A stretch of DNA of 64,000 nt, taken from positions 62,001 to 126,000 of IMG/VR virus record IMGVR_UViG_3300009108_000751; one strand, given 5' to 3'. Of the stretch, positions 47,036 to 55,464 are shown piece by piece. The notes beneath the pieces were generated by a model that saw only the letters and a program-made list of their open reading frames with translations, was not told the origin of the DNA and searched no databases. This stretch comes from a virus. The translations under genes and the position numbers were made by a program. Within the stretch, counting starts at the first letter, position 1; each line of letters begins with the position of its first letter.

Positions 47036-48004
47036 ATGAGCTTATCGACGACTGAAGAAAAGGTCTCCTTCGTAAGGAGCGTTTTCGGTAAAACCCGGCT
47101 GATGAATGACGGCATTAATGCACACGTCAGATGCCCTGAGTGCGGCAAGGGTGACAAGAAGAAATTTGTAATTAGGTTAGATAACGATTTATGCCACTGC
47201 TTTGTTTGTGGCCTTAAAGGGCGAACCCTAGCGCCCATCCTCAAGAAGTACTTTCCAAAATATCACAGAGAGTATTGCGAGAAGTTTCTGGGAACTGATC
47301 TTGCATCTTCGCCGGATGATGTCGAGAAAGACTTAGAAGTCAGACTACCTGATGATTTCACTCTGCTTGTAGATCCTGCCATAAATCTAGGTGATCCCGA
47401 TATCCGTGATGTTCTTGCTTATCTTAAGCGAAGAGGAATGAAAAACCGGGACATGTGGTACTTTAAGTTCGGAGTCTCTGTTCACAGCGGATTCAGGAGA
47501 CGCGCCATCTTTCCATCGTATGACGCGGAAGGAAAACTTAATTTCTATACAGGTCGAGACATTGACGGTGAAAGGTTTCCCAAGTACTTAAATGCGTCAG
47601 TTGACAAAAAGGAGATGGTCTTCAATGAACTGTTTATTGACTGGTCATCTGAGTTAACGATAGTGGAAGGGCCATTCGATTTAGTTAAATGCAATGATAA
47701 TGCAACATGTCTTCTTGGGTCTTTTCTGGCCCGAGACTCGCTGTTATTCCAAAAGATTATTGAGCATAAGACGCCAGTACTCCTTGCCTTGGATCCTGAT
47801 GCTAAGACAAAAACTATAAAAATAGCACGATCCTTGTTAGAATATGATGTGCCTGTTCGTATGCTCGATCACGGAGAGCATGACGATGTCGGTGACATGA
47901 CGAAGCAAGAGTTCTCAAGGAGGAGGCAACATGCTAAATCGTGGAACAACACACAAGGCCTGTTAGCAAAAATCCAAAATATGACACTAGGAAGCGTCCT
48001 TTAA
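47036..48004 (+). CDS. DNA primase, DnaG/gp61-type
   Basis: The 322-residue protein has the N-terminal zinc-binding domain (C33-P-E-C36, then C55-F-V-C58) and a TOPRIM domain (E211 in LTIVEGPFDLVK, D253 and D255 in LLALDPDA). It would make RNA primers at the replication fork. A short middle region (YTGRDIDGERFPKYLN) fits the RNA-polymerase part of DnaG-like primases. No helicase domain is attached. The first possible start is a TTG at 47033, directly followed by ATG at 47036, which I chose; no clear ribosome binding site precedes either. It lies between the resolvase and the SbcDC fusion. Confidence 0.8.
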   Translation: MSLSTTEEKVSFVRSVFGKTRLMNDGINAHVRCPECGKGDKKKFVIRLDNDLCHCFVCGLKGRTLAPILKKYFPKYHREYCEKFLGTDLASSPDDVEKDLEVRLPDDFTLLVDPAINLGDPDIRDVLAYLKRRGMKNRDMWYFKFGVSVHSGFRRRAIFPSYDAEGKLNFYTGRDIDGERFPKYLNASVDKKEMVFNELFIDWSSELTIVEGPFDLVKCNDNATCLLGSFLARDSLLFQKIIEHKTPVLLALDPDAKTKTIKIARSLLEYDVPVRMLDHGEHDDVGDMTKQEFSRRRQHAKSWNNTQGLLAKIQNMTLGSVL

Positions 48005-48007
48005 TAT

Positions 48008-51000
48008 ATGACAATAAAAGTAGCACACATAGCTGATGTTCACTTTCGCAGCTTATCAAGGCACCAGGAGTACCGTCAGGTTTTCCAGGATTTTGTGCAG
48101 CAGTGTAGAGAGCTAAAACCTGATGTTATCTACGTCGGCGGTGACATCTATCACACAAAGACACAGGGGATCTCTCCTGAGCTGATCGATGAGCTTACAC
48201 ACTGGATGAGAACGCTGGCAGACACAGCACCTCTTCACATGATCCTCGGCAACCATGATGGAAATCTTGTAAATGCCGGCCGACAGGACGCTATTACGCC
48301 CATCTTTGATGCGCTTGATCACCCCAACGCTTTCCTCTACAAGAAATCAGGCATCTATCCAACTGGAGTCCCAGGCTATAACTGGGCAGTCTTCTCATGC
48401 TTTGACGAAGAGGGGTGGAAAGACGTCAAGCCTGTTGAGGGCGAGATCAATATCGCTACTTTCCACGGCTGTGTGGTAGGATCAAAGACAGACCAGAACT
48501 GGGAGCTTGAGGGCGATGTACCCCTTAATTTCTTTGACCCTTACGACTTTACGATGCTGGGAGATATTCACAAGTTCCAGATCCTAAACGAGGAAAAGAC
48601 CGTTGCTTACCCAGGCTCTACAGTCCAGCAAAATTACGGAGAAGACCCAGATAAAGGATTTCTCTTTTGGGATATCAGGTCACCAGATGATTTCGATCTT
48701 ACGTTCCATCGCCTAACTAATCCACACCCCTTTGTCACAGTGGATTGGCAGGGTAATGTGCGTGACACGCTGCATGAGGCCAAGAAGTATAAGAAGGGTT
48801 CACGCTTCAGATTGCGAACCACTGAGAATATTCCCCAGCTTGAGATCAAACAGATTCACAACGAGTTGAAGGTGGCCAGGAATGCCAAAGAAGTCGTTTG
48901 GAAGTTTGATCAAGGGGTCGATGCAAATGACATTGTAGACAGTGAATCTCTTATCAAAAAGGAAGACCTTCGCGATCCTAAAGTACAGATGAAGATCTTA
49001 GGTGAATACGCGACCATCACTAAGTTTGATGACGAGGAATGGGAAGAGATTGGGAAGCTTGTCGATCGATACATTGCACTTGCCACGCAGGATGAGGATG
49101 TGGCGCGCAACGTGAAGTGGTCTATCAAGGAAATTGAGTTTGACAATGTCTTTTCATATGGCAAAGGTAACAAGATTAACTTTGAGAACTTAAACGGTAT
49201 CACTGGTATTCTTGGCAAGAACCGAAGCGGTAAATCCTCTATCGTAGGTACGCTGGTTTACACCCTTTTCAACTCCACTGATCGAGGTTCCATCAAGAAC
49301 CTTCACGTGATCAACAGCCGAAAAGGTCACTGTAGTGCAAAGATGCGTTTCTCAGCCAACAACAAGCGCTACGTTGTGGAGCGCCAAAGCGTACGCAAAG
49401 AAGACAAGAAAGGCCACGTCTCAGCTATTACATCCCTGAACTTCTACCGCGAGGATCCAATGGGTAACGTGATCGAGGATCTCAATGGTGAGCAGAGAAC
49501 CCAGACTGAGAAGGTTATACGTAAGATGCTAGGAAACTCTGAGGATTTCTTGATCACATCCTTAGCGACTCAAGGAAGCATGAACCACTTTATCTCTCAC
49601 GGTTCATCTCATCGGAAGACTATACTTTCCAAGTTTCTCGATCTTGATATCTTTGAGCGCATGGCTGAGTTTGTCAAGCATGACTCCGCATCGATCCGAG
49701 GCAAGATGAGCAACTATCCTGAGCGTGACTGGAATGCTTCAATTGTTGCCCTTAGGAATAAGCGCCGCAAGTACGATGCACAGATCGAGGAAATAGAGCA
49801 TGAACTGGCATCCTTTCGAGAAGACCAGCAAAAGCTTCAGATACAGCTAAGTAACTTTACCGAGGCTGATCTCGTCGACGAGCGTGAGGTTGATGAACAG
49901 AAGGAAGAGCTTCGAAAGGCAAAAGAAAAGTTCGATGATCTTACAGAGAAATGTGACCAATGCGTCGACGAGATTGAAAAGCTGAGCGAACAGGTTGAGG
50001 CCATCGAGGCAGTCAAGGAGCAGTTTCCTATTTCCGAGATTCGTGAGCAGTACGAGAACCTCCAGGATCTGGAGCGCTCCCTCACTAATCTGGAGCACCA
50101 ACGCGAGGTGGCGCGCCAACTCTACAAGAGCCAAGAACGTTCAGTGAAAATTTTAGATGAGGTCCCTTGCGGCGACCAGTTCCCCACTTGCAAATTCATT
50201 AAAGACTCACATAAGAACAGCAGGCTTATCGCCAAGCAGAAAGAGATTATCGACGAGCAGTCATCTGAACTACGAGCGATTCGACGAGCAGTAAAGAAGT
50301 TGCAGGAGCAGAATCTTAAGGAGAAGATCGACAAGTATGACACGCTTCTTACGAGGCTGTCTGATACGGAAGTAAAGGTATCCCGTAAGCAGTCTGAGTA
50401 CGATCTTTTCTCACGTGACTTGGACGTGGCTGAGGATCATATGCTTCGATGCAAAAAAGTCCTGGTGGAGATGAAGCTTCGTGTTAATACATCAAACCTA
50501 ACTGAGGCAGCTCGTAGAGTTAAGGATATGCTGGGCGACATTAACAGCCAGATTAAAAAGAAGGACGCGCAGCGCATTTCCGCAGCAGAAATGAAAGGAA
50601 ATACCGATAGCCAGATTAAAAAGCTACAGACTGAACGTGATGACTTTGCTGAACTGAGAAAAACCTGGAAGATGTATGACTTTCTCATGAAGTCCTGGTC
50701 CAAGAAGGGTATTCCCACTCAGATTATTCGAACGCAGCTTCCTGTTATCAATACAGAGATCGAGAAGATCTTAAGTAGCGTCACAGACTTTACTGTTAAG
50801 CTTGAAGCTGATAACGACTCTAACGCTCTTGATATTTTCCTAGACTATGGTGACAGCAAGCGTATTATTGAGCTGGCTTCTGGTATGGAAAAGATGATAT
50901 CTTCTCTAGCAATGCGGGTGGCCTTGCTAAATGTTTCATCTCTTCCGAAGACAGATATGCTCATCATCGACGAAGGTTTTGGCACCCTTGATGAGACAAA

Positions 51001-51151
51001 TGTTGAGGCATGTAACAGGCTTTTAACTTCCCTTAAGAAGTGGTTTAAGAATATTCTTGTGATCACTCACGTTGATTCTGTGAAAGATGTCGTCGATCAA
51101 GCGATTGAGATCGGAAACAAAGGTATAGATTCCTATGTCCACCTTGAATAG
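48008..51151 (+). CDS. Fused SbcD-SbcC (Mre11-Rad50, gp47-gp46) protein
   Basis: One uninterrupted frame of 1047 residues holds both subunits of the recombination nuclease complex. Residues 1-340 are a full Mre11/SbcD phosphoesterase: D10-x-H12, D46 in GGDIYH, GNHD (81-84), H153 and GDIH (185-188). Residues 370-1047 are a Rad50/SbcC ATPase: Walker A GKNRSGKSS (403-411), coiled coils around a hook with C721 and C728 (CGDQFPTC, not the usual CxxC), a signature-like LASGMEKMISS near residue 955, and Walker B MLIIDE (984-989) followed by a D-loop. In T4, gp46 and gp47 are separate proteins that resect DNA ends for recombination-dependent replication. Arginines are mostly CGN here, unlike the neighbours. 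No strong ribosome binding site is visible. Confidence 0.85.
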   Translation: MTIKVAHIADVHFRSLSRHQEYRQVFQDFVQQCRELKPDVIYVGGDIYHTKTQGISPELIDELTHWMRTLADTAPLHMILGNHDGNLVNAGRQDAITPIFDALDHPNAFLYKKSGIYPTGVPGYNWAVFSCFDEEGWKDVKPVEGEINIATFHGCVVGSKTDQNWELEGDVPLNFFDPYDFTMLGDIHKFQILNEEKTVAYPGSTVQQNYGEDPDKGFLFWDIRSPDDFDLTFHRLTNPHPFVTVDWQGNVRDTLHEAKKYKKGSRFRLRTTENIPQLEIKQIHNELKVARNAKEVVWKFDQGVDANDIVDSESLIKKEDLRDPKVQMKILGEYATITKFDDEEWEEIGKLVDRYIALATQDEDVARNVKWSIKEIEFDNVFSYGKGNKINFENLNGITGILGKNRSGKSSIVGTLVYTLFNSTDRGSIKNLHVINSRKGHCSAKMRFSANNKRYVVERQSVRKEDKKGHVSAITSLNFYREDPMGNVIEDLNGEQRTQTEKVIRKMLGNSEDFLITSLATQGSMNHFISHGSSHRKTILSKFLDLDIFERMAEFVKHDSASIRGKMSNYPERDWNASIVALRNKRRKYDAQIEEIEHELASFREDQQKLQIQLSNFTEADLVDEREVDEQKEELRKAKEKFDDLTEKCDQCVDEIEKLSEQVEAIEAVKEQFPISEIREQYENLQDLERSLTNLEHQREVARQLYKSQERSVKILDEVPCGDQFPTCKFIKDSHKNSRLIAKQKEIIDEQSSELRAIRRAVKKLQEQNLKEKIDKYDTLLTRLSDTEVKVSRKQSEYDLFSRDLDVAEDHMLRCKKVLVEMKLRVNTSNLTEAARRVKDMLGDINSQIKKKDAQRISAAEMKGNTDSQIKKLQTERDDFAELRKTWKMYDFLMKSWSKKGIPTQIIRTQLPVINTEIEKILSSVTDFTVKLEADNDSNALDIFLDYGDSKRIIELASGMEKMISSLAMRVALLNVSSLPKTDMLIIDEGFGTLDETNVEACNRLLTSLKKWFKNILVITHVDSVKDVVDQAIEIGNKGIDSYVHLE

Positions 51152-51422
51152 AGAAATAACATATCATGAAGACGGCTTTGTAATAAGTAAAGAGCCTGAC
51201 AATTCAACCCAACCCCTAGACTGTCCCGTATGCGGATATTTCATGCTAACCGACACAGATTCTCATGCCTGGAACGAATACAGCTGCTGTCACGAATGCA
51301 CTATCACATGGGCAGAAGGCCCAAATAAGAAAAAATGGAAATCAGGCTGGCGACCCGACCCAGAAGTGATCAGCGCAGAAGTGAAAAGACGCAGCAAGAT
51401 CGTTCCTCGGTTAAAATTGTGA
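51135..51422 (+). CDS. Small zinc-ribbon protein
   Basis: This 95-residue protein has two cysteine pairs, CPVC near residue 30 and C-C-HEC near residues 51-55, followed by WAEGPNKKKWKSGWRP. The spacing suggests one zinc ribbon. The start lies inside the last codons of the SbcDC gene. I recall similar small zinc proteins in marine T4-like phages, with no assigned role. The basic C-terminus would allow nucleic-acid binding, but that is not shown. Confidence 0.65.
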   Translation: MSTLNREITYHEDGFVISKEPDNSTQPLDCPVCGYFMLTDTDSHAWNEYSCCHECTITWAEGPNKKKWKSGWRPDPEVISAEVKRRSKIVPRLKL

Positions 51423-51431
51423 TTATGCGTG

Positions 51432-51446
51432 ATAGTTAATAACGTT
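51432..51446 (+). promoter_or_regulatory. Candidate promoter (ATAGTTAATAACGTT) before the packaging genes
   Basis: The element lies in the 43-base gap before the gene at 51466. With the preceding G it agrees with the first 16 bases of the 28477 element (TATAGTTACTACCGTT) at 13 positions. The distance to the start codon, 34 bases, is in the range of the other candidates. Confidence 0.3.
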
Positions 51447-51465
51447 CCATTGTGAGGTAATTAGT

Positions 51466-51891
51466 ATGCTTTCATCCGAAGACGTAAATGCGATTGGTCA
51501 ACTAACCAATACAACCTTTGGTTACTCATCCACAGGTGAGACCACCTATCAAGTCCCGGCAGGTCGTTCAATCACTTGTAAACTAAGTGGTGAATCCGGC
51601 GAAGACCAACTTATAGTTAAGTTCGTCACTGTCATCACTTTGCACGAATCTGAAAGAAACCTTTTAGATCCCAAGAATCCGGCAGCGCAGCAAGCAGAGC
51701 TCGAATCTATCAAGATGATAAAAGACTACACTGACAATCTTAAGAAGTCTTATAAGGATTCGATGGATAAAAGCTTAAAGCTAAAAGAAGTTAGTAGCAC
51801 AGACAGTATTGAGCTGGTAAACTACAATATTTTTAGCCCGGTGAGACAAGTATATTACAGACGAAACACGGTCTATAACGTGAGCATCTAA
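51466..51891 (+). CDS. Unknown protein coupled to the large terminase
   Basis: The 141-residue product starts after GAGG and its stop overlaps the terminase start (TAATG). The first 60 residues look beta-rich (ETTYQVPAGRSITCKLSGESG) with one central strand DQLIVKFVTVITL; the rest has a helical charged segment (YTDNLKKSYKDSMDKSLKLK) and a final strand region VRQVYYRRNTVYNVSI. The small terminase subunit often occupies this place, but such subunits are mainly helical, so I do not call it that. A virion or packaging accessory is possible. Confidence 0.5.
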   Translation: MLSSEDVNAIGQLTNTTFGYSSTGETTYQVPAGRSITCKLSGESGEDQLIVKFVTVITLHESERNLLDPKNPAAQQAELESIKMIKDYTDNLKKSYKDSMDKSLKLKEVSSTDSIELVNYNIFSPVRQVYYRRNTVYNVSI

Positions 51892-53495
51892 TGGCTTCTA
51901 AGCCAGGAAAACAAGCTCAAGTAAAAGAGATCATCCAGTGCGGAAAAGACTCTCTTTACTTCATGCAAAAATATGTAAAGATCCAGCATCCCACTAGAGG
52001 TTTGATCTCATTTGACACGTTTCCATTTCAAGATGACTGTGTCACGCATTTTAACGATAATCGATTTAATGTTATTCTCAAGTCCCGACAGCTAGGGCTC
52101 TCCACCCTGGTCGCGGCCTACGCATTATGGATGGGGATCTTCCAGCGAGACAAGAACATACTGGTTATTGCGACAAAGCTTTCAGTCGCTCAAAACTTCA
52201 TTAGAAAAGTCAAGGTAATGCTGAGGTCACTACCTCCGTGGCTTGTATTACCTGAAGTTACCGCTGATAACAAGCAGACAATAGAGTTTAGTCACGGCTC
52301 AGTTATCAAGGCTATTCCAACCTCCGATGATGCAGGTCGTTCTGAAGCGCTGTCGCTTCTCATTATAGATGAGGCCGCATTCGTTAAGAACTTTGATACG
52401 CTGTGGATGGGTTTATATCCTACCTTATCCACAGGTGGTCGAGCCATTGTTCTCTCTACTCCAAATGGCGTGGGCGGTCAATATCATAAGCTCTACACAG
52501 AAGCAATGTTAGGTGAGAATGAGTTTAACTCAATTAACTTACCCTGGAGCGTGCATCCAGAGAGAGATGAAGAGTGGTTCCAGAGAGAAACTCGCAACAT
52601 GTCAAAGAGGCAGATTGCCCAAGAGCTTCTGTGTGACTTTGTGGCATCAGGTGAGACATTTCTTCAATCTGATCATCTTGAGTGGATTAGGGAGAATATT
52701 CGAGAGCCAAGAGAAAGAAAATTTGAAGACAGGAATTTGTGGGTCTGGGAGAACCCATTGTCTGCTCACAAGTATGTAATGTCTGCAGACGTCTCTCGAG
52801 GAGATGCAAAGGATTATTCCACATGCCACGTCATCGATGTTACGACATCGGAAATTGTCGCTGAATACAAAGGTAAAATACCACCAGATAGATTTGGGGA
52901 AATGCTAGATGATCTAGGGCGTCAGTACAACAATGCTTTACTAGCCCCTGAAAACAACACCTTTGGCTACACTACTGTTATGAAACTAAAAGAGCTTAAT
53001 TACCCTAATCTTTACTATCAAAAAGCCCGCGGTGTTTACCTGGGAAGCTACACACCCCAGTCTGAGAAAGAAGTGGGTGGATTTTCCACGCAAGGACAGT
53101 CTCGAGTTCAAATTATTTCTAAGCTCGAAGAGATGATTCGTAACAAGATGCTTAAGACATACTCACAGCGCCTTTATGATGAGCTTAAAACCTTTGTCTG
53201 GAAAGGGCAAAAACCCCAGGCAATGAAAGGCCAGCACGATGATCTCGTGATGAGCTTAGCGATTGGAACCTGGCTTTTCGATATATACGGAGGCGGTGGC
53301 GGATCGTCTAATTCTGACCTTAACGAAGCAATGATCGCAGCAATGTCTACGGAGTCTCGTCCTGCCTCTGATCTTTCTCAAGATAGAAGAGCACCGTTCC
53401 CTACCAACCCATTCAAACCTGTCCAGCAAGAATCGTGGGAAAAGGGTAATAAAGGGTTTGACCCTAAGAGAGATTATGACTGGTTGCTTAAATAG
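51891..53495 (+). CDS. 17: Terminase large subunit, gp17-like
   Basis: The 534-residue protein has the ATPase and nuclease domains of a packaging motor. The Walker A region is SRQLGLST (65-72), in which the usual lysine is replaced as in many large terminases; R66 may serve. Walker B is LLIIDE (156-161). The C-terminal RNase H-like nuclease has D300 in MSADVSRGD, E354 in APENN and D450-D451 in GQHDDLVMSLA. It cuts and pumps DNA into the prohead through the portal, whose gene follows. The start overlaps the preceding stop. After the stop comes a gap of 73 bases with a candidate promoter. Confidence 0.9.
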   Translation: MASKPGKQAQVKEIIQCGKDSLYFMQKYVKIQHPTRGLISFDTFPFQDDCVTHFNDNRFNVILKSRQLGLSTLVAAYALWMGIFQRDKNILVIATKLSVAQNFIRKVKVMLRSLPPWLVLPEVTADNKQTIEFSHGSVIKAIPTSDDAGRSEALSLLIIDEAAFVKNFDTLWMGLYPTLSTGGRAIVLSTPNGVGGQYHKLYTEAMLGENEFNSINLPWSVHPERDEEWFQRETRNMSKRQIAQELLCDFVASGETFLQSDHLEWIRENIREPRERKFEDRNLWVWENPLSAHKYVMSADVSRGDAKDYSTCHVIDVTTSEIVAEYKGKIPPDRFGEMLDDLGRQYNNALLAPENNTFGYTTVMKLKELNYPNLYYQKARGVYLGSYTPQSEKEVGGFSTQGQSRVQIISKLEEMIRNKMLKTYSQRLYDELKTFVWKGQKPQAMKGQHDDLVMSLAIGTWLFDIYGGGGGSSNSDLNEAMIAAMSTESRPASDLSQDRRAPFPTNPFKPVQQESWEKGNKGFDPKRDYDWLLK

Positions 53496-53517
53496 CTTTA
53501 CAAAACCCACAAAAGAT

Positions 53518-53528
53518 TATATTTATTT
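53518..53528 (+). promoter_or_regulatory. Candidate late promoter -10 motif (TATATTTATTT)
   Basis: The motif lies in the gap between the terminase and portal genes, 51 bases before the portal ATG. It fits the YATATYTA pattern. A TAGGAG ribosome binding site follows 12-17 bases before the start. Confidence 0.4.
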
Positions 53529-53568
53529 GACGTAGTGCTCACTACCTCTAATGTAGGAGCGGCAAAGA

Positions 53569-55464
53569 ATGGCCGAAAACGATAATTTCTTTAATAGGCT
53601 CACCAGGCTCTTTAGATCTGGCCCACTTGTTAAGAGAAAAGTTAAAGCAGCGAGAGCTCCCAACATGGGAACTCTTCTCCAGCAGTTTCAAAAATCTCAA
53701 AGTCACGTTTACGCAAACGCGATCAGCGCATACGGGATGTACGATCGCATGTCCCGATATGCCGACTTCCAGGAAATGGAAGCAACTCCTGAGATTGCAT
53801 CTGCTCTCGACATCTATGCAGATGAGTCCGTATCACAAGATGAGGTCGGACGCTGCTTGCACATCTATTCAGAGAATGATAAGATTAGAAGGGTTTTAGA
53901 GGAGCTTTTTTATGACAACCTCAACATCGACTTCAATCTTAATCCATGGGCAAGAAATCTTTGTAAGTACGGGGACTTCTTTCTCTTTCTAGACATATCT
54001 CCAGAATACGGTGTCCTGAACGGGATTCCGATCCCTGTTAATGAGATCGAACGCGAAGAAGGCTTTGATCCTGATGATCCGATGGCAGTGCGATTCCGGT
54101 GGGTAACTCAAGGAAATAAGATTCTTGAGAACTGGCAGATCGCCCACTTTAGGCTTTTAGGTAACGATGCATTTCTCCCCTATGGCTCTTCTGTTATCGA
54201 ACCAGCACGAAGGATTTGGCGACAGCTTATCCTCATTGAAGATGCAATGCTTGTTTATCGCGTGATTCGTTCACCGGAACGACGGGTTTTTAAAATCGAT
54301 GTCGGAAACGTTCCACCAGAAGAAGTTCAAAACTACATGCAGCAGGCGAAGTCTGCGCTTAGAAGCTCGCAAGTTGTAGACAAAACTACGGGACGTGTCG
54401 ATCTTCGCTACAACCCGCTTTCAGTTGATGAAGATTATTTCCTTCCCGTCCGCGGCCAAGCAGATGGTACTGCTATCGATACACTTGCAGGCGGGCAGAA
54501 CACCACAGCTATTGAGGATGTTGAGTACATCCAAAAGAAACTTTTTGCGGCACTTAAGGTTCCAAAGGCTTACTTGGGCTACGACGAAATGCTTAGCTCT
54601 AAAGCAACATTGGCCCAAGAAGATATTCGTTTCTCTAGGACGATCAACAAGGTCCAAAGGGTCATGATATCAGAGCTTAACAAGATCGCAGCTGTTCATC
54701 TTTATGCTAACGGCTTTGACGGAGAAGATCTTGTAGACTTCACTCTTAAGCTTTCAAATCCATCAACCATAGCACAACAACAAAAGCTTGAGCTCTTTAG
54801 AACAAAGTTCGAAATCGCCGGCCAATCACCTGAAGGTATGCTTTCTAGAGACTTCTTGAGAAAACGTGTTCTCGGTCTTACAAACGAAGAAATCAAGATG
54901 ATTGAAGAGCAAAAAGAAGAAGATAAGATGCGTGATCTGGAGGTTGAAGCTATTACGCTTCCTGAGACTGAAGGTGAAGCTGCATCCCCTGCAGGCATTG
55001 ACTTAGGCGAGGAAGAACCTGCCCCACCCGAAGAAGAAGATCTTGAGACAGCACAAGAGAAAAAGGGTGATGACTTACTTTTAGGGACTGATGATGTTCC
55101 CCAAGAGGAAGCAGAAGAAAAGCCGGCAAAATCCGAAAAGCCTGTAAAAGCAAGCTCAAATGTAAAGGGGCCCAACAAGCCACGATCAGCTAACAAAGCG
55201 TTTGATGGAAGAGTTTATCAACTGAGGCCGCAAGGTTCCCCGGGATACACAAGCTCTAAGAAAGAAAGATACATTAATAACAGTCTTGGTGACAAGGAAG
55301 CTATTAGCCCAGACTTAAGTGTTAGGTTCGAAAGTCAAGTGAATAGACAAAACCAGATGTCTGCACAGCTCAAACAGACTTTAAAAAGCCTTGAGAAAAG
55401 CATAGGTAATATAGGAAAGTCCTCTGCTTTGCTCGTTGAGGGAGATAATGATGACGAGACATAA
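53569..55464 (+). CDS. 20: Portal protein, gp20-like
   Basis: The 631-residue protein is the vertex ring through which DNA enters and leaves. The N-terminal region YRMSRYADFQEMEATPEIA-like (MYDRMSRYADFQEMEATPEI, then ALDIYADES) and the middle WRQLILIEDAMLVYRV with RSPERRVFKIDVGN are typical of T4-type portals. The stretch AALKVPKAYLGYDE is the usual loop before the C-terminal stem helices. The last 170 residues are an acidic, low-complexity extension (EEEPAPPEEEDLETAQE), longer than in T4 gp20 (524 residues in total), that may bind core proteins. The next gene starts inside its end. Confidence 0.9.
   Translation: MAENDNFFNRLTRLFRSGPLVKRKVKAARAPNMGTLLQQFQKSQSHVYANAISAYGMYDRMSRYADFQEMEATPEIASALDIYADESVSQDEVGRCLHIYSENDKIRRVLEELFYDNLNIDFNLNPWARNLCKYGDFFLFLDISPEYGVLNGIPIPVNEIEREEGFDPDDPMAVRFRWVTQGNKILENWQIAHFRLLGNDAFLPYGSSVIEPARRIWRQLILIEDAMLVYRVIRSPERRVFKIDVGNVPPEEVQNYMQQAKSALRSSQVVDKTTGRVDLRYNPLSVDEDYFLPVRGQADGTAIDTLAGGQNTTAIEDVEYIQKKLFAALKVPKAYLGYDEMLSSKATLAQEDIRFSRTINKVQRVMISELNKIAAVHLYANGFDGEDLVDFTLKLSNPSTIAQQQKLELFRTKFEIAGQSPEGMLSRDFLRKRVLGLTNEEIKMIEEQKEEDKMRDLEVEAITLPETEGEAASPAGIDLGEEEPAPPEEEDLETAQEKKGDDLLLGTDDVPQEEAEEKPAKSEKPVKASSNVKGPNKPRSANKAFDGRVYQLRPQGSPGYTSSKKERYINNSLGDKEAISPDLSVRFESQVNRQNQMSAQLKQTLKSLEKSIGNIGKSSALLVEGDNDDET

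Noticed and set aside
51466-51891. Small terminase subunit upstream of the large terminase
   Set aside because: Position fits, but the sequence is largely beta-type with no helix-turn-helix or coiled-coil oligomerisation region, so I left it as unknown.
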